Positions 45,383 through 54,116 of a stretch of 64,000 nucleotides of DNA are shown here, piece after piece. How positions within the stretch are numbered: position 1 is the stretch's first letter; each line of letters opens with the position of its first letter. Below the pieces are notes generated by a model, which was not told the DNA's origin, did no database searches, and saw nothing but the letters and a program-made list of their open reading frames with translations. Position numbers and translations under genes: made by a program. This stretch comes from Marinobacter salarius (lineage in GTDB: Bacteria > Pseudomonadota > Gammaproteobacteria > Pseudomonadales > Oleiphilaceae): NCBI RefSeq assembly GCF_032922745.1, contig NZ_CP136693.1:310001-374000 (forward strand). Direction: 5' to 3'.

Positions 45383-46867
45383 CTATACCAGCTTCATCAC
45401 CACCGCCAGAAAGACACTGCCTGCGGATATCGTCATCACTCTTGACGACCAACGGTTCATGCGTTGTTGGAAAGACGCGTTGTTCGCGCTGAACCGGGTT
45501 TTCTGGCGTGTCCACGACTGTCGGTCGAGCCGGAAAAAGACATAGATTTTCACCAGCGAGCCGAAGATCTGGTTGAAATAGAGAATGCACGGATAGGCTG
45601 GCCCGACCGAGTGTCCGGTAGTGATAAGCAGCAACGTCAGCACCAAACGGGTAAGCCCAATCCAAAGCAGGTAGGCCACCAGCACAATACCGGAGTACTT
45701 GATGGACGCGACGATAGCCGCAGTCAGCCCCAGGATGCTGGTCCACATTGAAATGCGCTGGTCATAAAGCACGTACCAGGTAAACCATCCAAGGCGCCGG
45801 GGGCCAAGCTTGGTAGCCCGTGAATTCTGCCGCAGGGAGTTGCCATACCAGCGAAACATCAGCTGACGGGCAGAACGGATAAAGCTGGGATCAGGTGGAT
45901 GCTCCACTGTGCGAATCGTGGCGTCCGGCACATAGAAGGTGTCGTACCCCAGGCGCATCATGCTGAACCAGCTGGACTTGTCATCGCCGGTCAGAAAGCG
46001 GAATTCGCCCAGCCGCCAGTGCTTCAGGGAGTCATACTCCACGTCGCTGATGAACTCCGGGCGCGTAACCACGCTGGCCCGGAATACCGACATGCGACCG
46101 GTGAGCGTCAAAACCCGATACGACAGCCCCATCGAGCACATATTCATGTGGCGCTGGGCGAACCTCAGCTTGTGCCATTCAGACATCAGATAGCTGCCGC
46201 GCACCTCGCAAAACTCGTTGGTAGTCAGCGCGCCGATGTTCGGCATCAACCGGAAGTAAGGGGCGGTTTTACGTACCACTCCGGGTTCCAGCACGGTATC
46301 GCCGTCCACCACGGCCACCACGGCATTCTCGTCAGGCAGATCCCGTGAAATGGCACGAAAGCCGTACGCCAGACCATCCCGCTTACCGGTCCCCGGAATG
46401 CGCACAATCTTGAGCCTGATGTGGCTGGGTGGATCAAGCTTCCGCCACATTGCCCGCATGAGCATTTCATCGGAAAGCTCCACCACCGATGCCACCACCG
46501 TTGTCGGCCAACCACACTCAACCGCTTCGCGGATAATAGAGTTGTAAACCATGGCCGTGGTGTCGGCATCGATACGGAAACTGGTCACCATCAGATAGAC
46601 ATGGGACGGAGCGGCGTCTTCGCCCAACGCCTTTGCCCGACGCCGAATCTTGGGGAATGCCCATTTAAGGAAATACATCGCACGCAAAAAGTGGATAAAC
46701 CCAACGGAGTACCGCCAGATACCAATCACCCCGATGACCAGGAGGAAGTGGGCGCCGCCCCTCACCGTATAGGTAGTGGGCAAAGAGATCGCCAACGCCC
46801 CGAGTACGGAGAGAAAAAGCAGCCAACCGCCTGTTCTGGACACTATGTTGTCTGAGATATAAGACAT
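45383..46867 (-). CDS. alg8: Mannuronan synthase catalytic subunit Alg8
   Basis: 494-residue family-2 glycosyltransferase of the inner membrane. N-terminal helix (GGWLLFLSVLGALAISLP), a second helix, then the cytoplasmic catalytic domain with VVAVVDGDTVLEPGVVRKTA and FRFLTGDDKSSWF, followed by C-terminal helices. It polymerises GDP-mannuronate with Alg44. ATG 46867 is chosen for AGGA spacing and family length; the frame is open to 46948. A 63-base gap separates it from alg44. Confidence 0.93.
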   Translation of the reverse strand: MSYISDNIVSRTGGWLLFLSVLGALAISLPTTYTVRGGAHFLLVIGVIGIWRYSVGFIHFLRAMYFLKWAFPKIRRRAKALGEDAAPSHVYLMVTSFRIDADTTAMVYNSIIREAVECGWPTTVVASVVELSDEMLMRAMWRKLDPPSHIRLKIVRIPGTGKRDGLAYGFRAISRDLPDENAVVAVVDGDTVLEPGVVRKTAPYFRLMPNIGALTTNEFCEVRGSYLMSEWHKLRFAQRHMNMCSMGLSYRVLTLTGRMSVFRASVVTRPEFISDVEYDSLKHWRLGEFRFLTGDDKSSWFSMMRLGYDTFYVPDATIRTVEHPPDPSFIRSARQLMFRWYGNSLRQNSRATKLGPRRLGWFTWYVLYDQRISMWTSILGLTAAIVASIKYSGIVLVAYLLWIGLTRLVLTLLLITTGHSVGPAYPCILYFNQIFGSLVKIYVFFRLDRQSWTRQKTRFSANNASFQQRMNRWSSRVMTISAGSVFLAVVMKLV

Positions 46868-46960
46868 GCCGTCCGTTCCTGAAATAACATTCCGTGCGTT
46901 TTCTGAGCGTGACGCCCCGCCCCACCAGGGCACCAGGACGTCACGCATGGGGGTGAAGAC

Positions 46961-48271
46961 TTACCAGCAGATGCCTTCCAGCACCTCGGTACTTGTGGTC
47001 TTCATGAAGCCCACAAGGTCAATCACCCGCTTGCCCTCAGGCACTTCCGAAATCACCGTTTCGAACAGCTCGTCGTTGTTGCCGACCACAATCACGTCCG
47101 CGTGATCAATCACGCCACGCAGGTCGCTGTGCATCAGGTTCGAGAGGTGCGGAATCTTCTGGTTGATGTATTCACGGTTGGCGCCGTGGGTGCGGGCGTA
47201 ATCCACATTGCGGTCGAAGATCTGCAGGTCATACCCCTTGCCAATCAGCATCTCGGCCAGCTCCACCAGCGGGCTTTCCCGCAGATCGTCGGTGTTGGAC
47301 TTGAAGCTCAGGCCGAGCATGCTCACCTTGCGGCAGCCATAGCCGGTGAGGATCTTGAAGGCATGAGCAACCTGCTCATTGTTGCTGCTCATGATCGAAC
47401 TCAGCAGCGGGTGCTTCACGTCCATCTGATTGGCCCGATAGGTCAGTGCCCGCACGTCTTTGGGCAGGCAGGAACCACCGAAGGCGAAGCCCGGGCGCAT
47501 GTAATAACGTGAAATGTTCAGCTTCTTGTCCTGGCAGACAACGTCCATGACGTCCCGGCCGTCCACGCCCATCGACTTGGCAATATTGCCGATCTCGTTG
47601 GCGAAGCTGACTTTGGTCGCGTGCCAGATGTTGCAGGTGTACTTGATCATCTCAGCCACTTCGATGGGCTTACGGATGATGGGGGCATCAAGGTCCTGGT
47701 ATATCCGCGCCAGGAACTCGCCGGAGCGTTCGTCGAGCTCACCAATGACCGTCATCGGAGGGTGGTCATAATCCTTGATCGCCGTGCTTTCCCGCAGGAA
47801 CTCCGGGTTCACACACACCCCAAAATCAACGCCGGCGCGTTTCCCGGACGCTTTCTCCAAAGCCGGGATGACCACCTCACGAACCGTTCCGGGCAGCACC
47901 GTGCTACGCACCGCTACCAGGTGCCAGTCACCCTTGTCCTTCAGGGCATTACCGATATCGCTACACACTTTCTCGACAAACTGCAGATCAAGATCGCCAT
48001 TTGGCTTGCTGGGCGTGCCCACGCAGATCATCGACAGCTCACTCTCCTGAACCGCGATGTGCCCGTCGGTAACGCCGTTGATGAATCCGTTCTCGCGCCC
48101 GCTCCGGAGCAGCTCCTCCAGCCCCGGCTCCACAATGGGAGACCTGCCGCTGTTGATCAGATCAATTTTGATGGGCGACACATCCACACCGACCACGTGA
48201 TGCCCCCGCTGGGCCAGACTGGCGGTACACACCGCCCCGACATAACCCAAACCAAAAATACTGACTCGCAT
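46961..48271 (-). CDS. algD: GDP-mannose 6-dehydrogenase AlgD
   Basis: 436-residue enzyme oxidising GDP-mannose to GDP-mannuronate, the committed step of alginate synthesis. NAD-binding start MRVSIFGLGYVGAVCTASLA, the NPEFLRE segment, and the catalytic Cys268 in GGSCLPKDVRAL. First gene of the leftward alginate cluster. ATG 48271 has GGGGAG 9 bases upstream; the open frame to 48331 lacks family sequence. The long upstream region (48272-48984) must hold its promoter. Confidence 0.95.
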   Translation of the reverse strand: MRVSIFGLGYVGAVCTASLAQRGHHVVGVDVSPIKIDLINSGRSPIVEPGLEELLRSGRENGFINGVTDGHIAVQESELSMICVGTPSKPNGDLDLQFVEKVCSDIGNALKDKGDWHLVAVRSTVLPGTVREVVIPALEKASGKRAGVDFGVCVNPEFLRESTAIKDYDHPPMTVIGELDERSGEFLARIYQDLDAPIIRKPIEVAEMIKYTCNIWHATKVSFANEIGNIAKSMGVDGRDVMDVVCQDKKLNISRYYMRPGFAFGGSCLPKDVRALTYRANQMDVKHPLLSSIMSSNNEQVAHAFKILTGYGCRKVSMLGLSFKSNTDDLRESPLVELAEMLIGKGYDLQIFDRNVDYARTHGANREYINQKIPHLSNLMHSDLRGVIDHADVIVVGNNDELFETVISEVPEGKRVIDLVGFMKTTSTEVLEGICW

Positions 48272-48375
48272 ATCCTTTACTCCCCTGACTGTCATCCAGC
48301 GACTCCCACCCGGGAGCCGCCATGAATCCAACGACTGACTACTGGTTGACTGATGACACTCAAAAGGCTCGGTAC

Positions 48376-48403
48376 AGCGACCCCGAAATCGGAAAAGAGG
48401 TTC
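48376..48403 (-). promoter_or_regulatory. algD: Weaker sigma-E-like promoter candidate towards algD
   Basis: On the leftward strand GAACCT (48403-48398) is followed after 17 bases by TCGCT (48380-48376). The -35 differs from the consensus by one base and the -10 by three. The two -35 boxes lie back to back (AGGTTC-N6-GAACTT), so a shared divergent AlgU-type control site is possible. It would give algD a leader of about 100 bases. Confidence 0.3.
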
Positions 48404-48409
48404 TTTTTT

Positions 48410-48436
48410 GAACTTTTCCCCGCGACCGGTGTCTGA
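48410..48436 (+). promoter_or_regulatory. AlgU/sigma-E-type promoter, rightward
   Basis: GAACTT at 48410-48415, a 16-base spacer, and TCTGA at 48432-48436 match exactly the published consensus for AlgU (sigma-22)-dependent promoters. It reads away from algD, which is transcribed leftwards, so it would give a divergent transcript starting near 48443. No clear gene follows. Confidence 0.55.
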
Positions 48437-48984
48437 TTACGAACAAGCAAGCTCAACAGAAAACGTTGCCCTGATGCGCCTTTTGAGTATCCAGTTTGAG
48501 TTGGGGGAACACGAAGACGGACAAATCACCGGCAAGCGATCCACGTCGTCCACAGCGTTCCAACAGCCAGAAAACTATCGTAACGAAACGTTAAATGCCT
48601 GTTACGAAAAGATAATTTCAACTATAGGCAAGGGATACATGTCTTGATTTTTGGTGTGCACAATTGGAATACAGGAAAGACCTAGTCGCCTGACAACGCA
48701 GAAGAAATGAAAAAGGAAATCATCAGAGCATGCACCGATAAGGTACATATGAGAGAAAGGAGTGCGCTTTTCTATTTCGTAATCGCAAAAAAATAAAAAT
48801 CGATATTATAAAATCGAATCAAACGCGATTTTTTCGTATGGAACCCATTTGAATCTTTCGTCGTTATACAGGGTCGTATCGAGAAAAATACCGCTCAAAG
48901 ACAGTGAAACTCAGCCGATCACCGACTGAGCTCCACCACTGAACCTCACCAAAGAGACGAGATTCGTGTTAACGCGCAGCTGCT

Positions 48985-49746
48985 TTATTTAGGCGCCATG
49001 CGCAGTGCACAGTCCAGGCGGATAACCTCACCGTTGAGGATCGGGTTGCGCACCATCTGATCCACCAACATGCCAAACTCTTCAGCCTTGCCCAATCGCT
49101 TGGGGAAAGGCAGCGTGGCCGCGAGACTGTCCTGCACTTCCTGTGGCATGCCCGCCATCATTGGCGTCATAAAGATTCCCGGAGCAATAGTGTTGACCCG
49201 AATACCTTCCCGGGCAAGCTCGCGGGCGGCCTGAAGTGTCAGCGATACCACGCCACCCTTTGACGCACTGTAGGCTGCCTGGCCAATCTGGCCCTCGTAA
49301 GCCGCCACAGACGCCGTGTTGATAATCACACCCCGCTCGCCATCCGCGTTGGGCTCCCGCTGGGCCATATCGGCCGCGGCGAGACGCAGAATGTTAAAGG
49401 ACCCAATCAGGTTGACCTGAACCACCTTGCTGAATGCCTCAAGCGGCATCACACCATCCCGGCCCAGGATCTTTGCGGCCGGAGCAATACCCGCGCAGCT
49501 GACCGCCACGCCACAGGGCCCATGCGCCTTACGGGCTTCGCTGAACGCGGCTTCCGCACTCTCAGAAGACGTCACGTCGCAGTAAATAAAGACGCCCCCA
49601 ATGTCTTCCGCCACTTTTCTACCCTGCTCCTCCTGAACATCCAGAATCGCCACACGGCACCCAGCCGCCGCCAGGGCACGCGCTGAGCCCTCGCCCAAGC
49701 CGGATGCACCGCCTGTTACAATCGCTGCCACATTTTTGAATTCCAT
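48985..49746 (-). CDS. Short-chain dehydrogenase, 3-hydroxyacyl-CoA dehydrogenase-like
   Basis: 253-residue SDR. Cofactor motif AIVTGGASGLGEGSARALAA, NxxG-type CAGIAPAAKILG, catalytic Ser/Tyr/Lys in NTASVAAYEG and AAYSASKGG, and APGIFMTPMM. The overall pattern resembles HSD17B10-type 2-methyl-3-hydroxybutyryl-CoA dehydrogenases of isoleucine degradation. It is divergent from liuR across a 100-bp gap with the LiuR-like operator, so joint control with leucine catabolism is likely. ATG 49746 has AGGAG 6 bases upstream; ATG 49749 is an alternative. Confidence 0.87.
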   Translation of the reverse strand: MEFKNVAAIVTGGASGLGEGSARALAAAGCRVAILDVQEEQGRKVAEDIGGVFIYCDVTSSESAEAAFSEARKAHGPCGVAVSCAGIAPAAKILGRDGVMPLEAFSKVVQVNLIGSFNILRLAAADMAQREPNADGERGVIINTASVAAYEGQIGQAAYSASKGGVVSLTLQAARELAREGIRVNTIAPGIFMTPMMAGMPQEVQDSLAATLPFPKRLGKAEEFGMLVDQMVRNPILNGEVIRLDCALRMAPK

Positions 49747-49803
49747 CATTCACTCCTGTTTCACATATCTGTTGGTTGAAATCGGGCCTTAAAAATACTT
49801 TAC

Positions 49804-49815
49804 GTTTACGTAAAC
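49804..49815. promoter_or_regulatory. Palindromic operator, probable LiuR site
   Basis: Perfect 12-bp palindrome GTTTACGTAAAC inside a longer TTTACG-rich stretch, midway in the gap between the SDR gene and liuR. MerR-type regulators bind such dyads between promoter elements. Its place suggests control of both the liu operon and the divergent dehydrogenase. Confidence 0.6.
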
Positions 49816-49848
49816 TTTATCTAACCTAAGTCTAAAAAGGAAATCTCT

Positions 49849-50295
49849 ATGGACATCAAGAAAACTTACAGCATCAGCGAGCTGGCCAAAGAGTTCGACG
49901 TGACGACACGAAGCGTACGCTTCTACGAAGATCAGGGTCTACTGCACCCCACCCGGCGCGGCCAGACCCGGATCTTCAGCTCGAAGGACCGGGTGCGGCT
50001 GAAGCTGATCCTCCGGGGCAAACGCATGGGCTTTTCCCTGGCGGAAACCAAGGAGCTTTTTGACCTGTGGGACGAAACCCTCAGCGGCAACGAGAAACAG
50101 CTCCTGCTGATGCTGGACACCCTGGCCCGCAAACGGGCGCAACTGGAGCAACAGAAAAACGACATTGCCCAGGCAGAAATGGAAATGGACACCGCAGAAG
50201 CAAGATGCCGCGAGGCGCTTGCTGACCTGCAACAACGAAAGCGTAAACAGACAAAGGCCACCACCAAAGAGCCTGAGTCCACCGAGCAGAAATAA
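49849..50295 (+). CDS. liuR: MerR-family regulator LiuR
   Basis: 148 residues. Winged HTH at the N-terminus (YSISELAKEFDVTTRSVRFY, then EDQGLLHPTRRGQTRIFSSK) and a long C-terminal coiled coil (residues ~85-130) for dimerisation, followed by a basic tail. First gene of the liu operon, 25 bases before liuA. LiuR homologues control leucine/isovalerate catabolism in Gammaproteobacteria; the palindrome at 49804 is its probable operator. Confidence 0.9.
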   Translation: MDIKKTYSISELAKEFDVTTRSVRFYEDQGLLHPTRRGQTRIFSSKDRVRLKLILRGKRMGFSLAETKELFDLWDETLSGNEKQLLLMLDTLARKRAQLEQQKNDIAQAEMEMDTAEARCREALADLQQRKRKQTKATTKEPESTEQK

Positions 50296-50320
50296 CAGCA
50301 AGATCAAAAGGTAGCCAACC

Positions 50321-51487
50321 ATGAAATCACAATACTCAGAGTTCAACTTCGGCCTCGGCGAGACCCTGGACATGCTGCGCGAGCAGATCAACGGCTTTGC
50401 CGCCAGTGAAATCGCCCCCCGCGCCGAAGCCATCGACCATGACAACCTGTTCCCCAACGACCTGTGGAAAAAGTTCGGTGACATGGGCCTGCTGGGTATT
50501 ACCGTTGACGAAGCCTACGGCGGCTCCGGCATGGGCTACCTCGCACACGTCATCGCCATGGAGGAAATCAGCCGTGCCTCTGCATCCGTGGGACTCTCTT
50601 ACGGCGCGCACTCCAACCTGTGCGTTAACCAGATCAACCGCAACGGCTCCGACGAGCAGAAAGAAAAGTACCTGCCCAAGCTCATCAGCGGTGAACACAT
50701 CGGCGCCCTGGCCATGTCCGAACCCAACGCCGGTTCCGACGTCGTCTCCATGAAACTCAGCGCCAAAGACGCCGGCGACCACTATGTGCTCAACGGCAGC
50801 AAAATGTGGATCACCAACGGCCCCGACGCCCACGTCTATGTGATCTACGCCAAAACCGATCCGTCTGCCGGCCCGCGCGGCATCACCGCCTTCATTGTGG
50901 AACGCGACACCCCGGGATTCAGCCAGGCCCAGAAGCTAGACAAACTCGGCATGCGCGGCTCCAACACCTGTGAGCTGGTGTTCGAAGACGCCAAAGTGCC
51001 CAAGGAAAACGTCATGGGCGGCGAAGGCAACGGCGCCAAAGTCCTGATGAGCGGCCTCGACTACGAACGCCTCGTGCTCTCCGGCGGCCCGCTGGGCATC
51101 ATGCAAGCCGCCATGGACGTGGTCGTACCCTACATCCGCGAGCGCAAACAGTTCGGCCAGGCCATCGGTGAATTCGAGCTGGTCCAGGGCAAAGTGGCTG
51201 ACATGTACACCTGGATGAACACCGCCAAGTCCTACGTCTACATGGTCGCCATGTCCGCCGACCGCGGCAACACCACCCGCAAAGACGCCGCCGGCGCGAT
51301 CCTCTACTCCGCCGAAATGGCCACCAAGCTGGCCCTCGACGCCATCCAGTTGCTGGGCGGTAACGGCTACATCAACGAGTACCCGACAGGCCGTTTGCTG
51401 CGGGACGCCAAGCTGTACGAAATCGGCGCTGGCACGTCCGAAATCCGCCGGATGCTGATCGGTCGCGAGCTGTACCTGAACAACTGA
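50321..51487 (+). CDS. liuA: Isovaleryl-CoA dehydrogenase LiuA
   Basis: 388-residue acyl-CoA dehydrogenase. AMSEPNAGSDVVSMKLSAK is the FAD/substrate signature. The catalytic Glu249 lies in GLDYERLVLSGG, the position specific to isovaleryl-CoA dehydrogenases; the MCAD position is alanine (IGAGTSE). Converts isovaleryl-CoA to 3-methylcrotonyl-CoA. Between it and liuB lie 198 bases with a large palindromic element. Confidence 0.94.
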   Translation: MKSQYSEFNFGLGETLDMLREQINGFAASEIAPRAEAIDHDNLFPNDLWKKFGDMGLLGITVDEAYGGSGMGYLAHVIAMEEISRASASVGLSYGAHSNLCVNQINRNGSDEQKEKYLPKLISGEHIGALAMSEPNAGSDVVSMKLSAKDAGDHYVLNGSKMWITNGPDAHVYVIYAKTDPSAGPRGITAFIVERDTPGFSQAQKLDKLGMRGSNTCELVFEDAKVPKENVMGGEGNGAKVLMSGLDYERLVLSGGPLGIMQAAMDVVVPYIRERKQFGQAIGEFELVQGKVADMYTWMNTAKSYVYMVAMSADRGNTTRKDAAGAILYSAEMATKLALDAIQLLGGNGYINEYPTGRLLRDAKLYEIGAGTSEIRRMLIGRELYLNN

Positions 51488-51550
51488 TAAAGCAGCTCAA
51501 AGCCACTGGCTCTTATAGTTTTAAAGAGGCCAGCACCCAAAGTATGACGA

Positions 51551-51658
51551 GGGACTGGCGGGGTGTCTTTCCGGGAATGTCTCCGGCCATGGATGGCCGG
51601 AGTCAAGCGCACATGGACGTGCTCGTAGCGTGTCCCGGAAAGACACCCTGTCAGTCCC
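51551..51658. repeat. 108-bp cloverleaf-like palindromic element between liuA and liuB
   Basis: Outer arms 51551-51576 and 51633-51658 (26 bases each) are inverted complements with two mismatches. Inside, CTCCGGCCAT (51581-51590) and ATGGCCGGAG (51593-51602) form a perfect 10-bp hairpin with a 2-base loop, and GCAC/GTGC around 51609-51622 can form a third small stem. Both strands can thus fold into a cloverleaf. It looks like a dispersed REP/mosaic-type intergenic repeat, not a coding or simple terminator sequence. Confidence 0.75.
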
Positions 51659-51685
51659 GAAGCCCCGTAACTCGAGGCCAGGAAA

Positions 51686-53293
<1,608 letters not shown>

Positions 53294-53307
53294 CGGAGGA
53301 CAACGCC

Positions 53308-54111
53308 ATGACCGAACAGGAATCAGCGGTACTGCTCAACCAACGCGCCAAAGGCGTCACCGAAGTGGTGCTGAACCGCCCGGACAAACGCAACGCCTTC
53401 GACGACGTGATCATTCAGCAACTGATCACCGCGCTGGAAACCGTGAACGCCGACGACAACACCCACATCGTCATCCTGCGTTCGGAGGGCAAACACTTCT
53501 CCGCCGGGGCGGACCTGGGGTGGATGCGCCGCATGGCGGACAACAGCCGCCAGGAAAACCTGGACGACTCGCGGGAACTGGCGCGGCTGATGAATGTGCT
53601 TAACCACCTGTCCAAGCCGGTGATCGGCCTGGTGCAGGGTGCTGCCTTCGGCGGAGCCGTCGGCCTGGCCGCCTGCTGCGACATCGTGCTTGCCACCGAC
53701 AAGGCCAGCTTCTGCCTGAGCGAAGTGAAACTCGGCCTGATCCCCGCTGTGATCAGCCCCTACGTGGTACGCGCCATTGGCGAGCGCCAGGCCCGCCGTT
53801 ACTTCCTGTCCGCCGAAGTGTTTTCCGCAACGCAGGCGCAGGAATACGGCCTGGTGCACATCGTCTGTGACGATGTTGAAGCCATGAACGCACGCTGTAA
53901 CGAGATGCTGCAGCAACTGGCCATCAACGGCCCAGAAGCCATGAAAGCGGCGAAAGACCTGGTGTTTGCCGTCAGCTACAAGCCGATCAGCGCCGATGTA
54001 ATCGACGATACCGCACAACGCATTGCCGACATCCGGGTGGGTGCCGAAGGGCAGGAGGGACTTGGTGCCTTCCTGAACAAACGCAAGGCCAACTGGGTTC
54101 CGGAGGAATAA
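53308..54111 (+). CDS. liuC: Methylglutaconyl-CoA hydratase LiuC
   Basis: 267-residue crotonase-fold hydratase: VVLNRPDKRNAFDDVIIQQL, GKHFSAGADLGWM and QGAAFGGAVGLAACCDIVLA (oxyanion hole), SEVKLGLIPAVISPYV with the catalytic glutamate position. Hydrates 3-methylglutaconyl-CoA to HMG-CoA. ATG 53308 with GGAGG 8 bases upstream is preferred over the GTG at 53290 that overlaps liuB. Confidence 0.92.
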   Translation: MTEQESAVLLNQRAKGVTEVVLNRPDKRNAFDDVIIQQLITALETVNADDNTHIVILRSEGKHFSAGADLGWMRRMADNSRQENLDDSRELARLMNVLNHLSKPVIGLVQGAAFGGAVGLAACCDIVLATDKASFCLSEVKLGLIPAVISPYVVRAIGERQARRYFLSAEVFSATQAQEYGLVHIVCDDVEAMNARCNEMLQQLAINGPEAMKAAKDLVFAVSYKPISADVIDDTAQRIADIRVGAEGQEGLGAFLNKRKANWVPEE

Positions 54112-54116
54112 CAACC

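Larger units (their letters stand above)
48272..48984. other. Long AT-rich control region upstream of algD
   Basis: 713 bases between algD and the SDR gene with no convincing gene. It contains an exact AlgU/sigma-E-type promoter pointing right (48410-48436) and a weaker mirror-image candidate pointing towards algD. The centre and right part (about 48770-48900) are markedly AT-rich, with AAAATCGA repeated at 48796 and 48810 (14-base phase) and a related CGATTTTTT on the other strand; such DNA is typical of bent or nucleoid-protein-bound promoters. A 57-codon rightward frame (48474-48647) lacks a ribosome site. algD control regions of several hundred bases are also known in Pseudomonas. Confidence 0.6.

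Noticed and set aside
48408..48647. 79-codon frame upstream of algD (or 57 codons from ATG 48474)
   Set aside because: The long form would start inside the AlgU-like promoter on a TTG; the short form lacks a ribosome site and has no recognisable features. Possible but unsupported.
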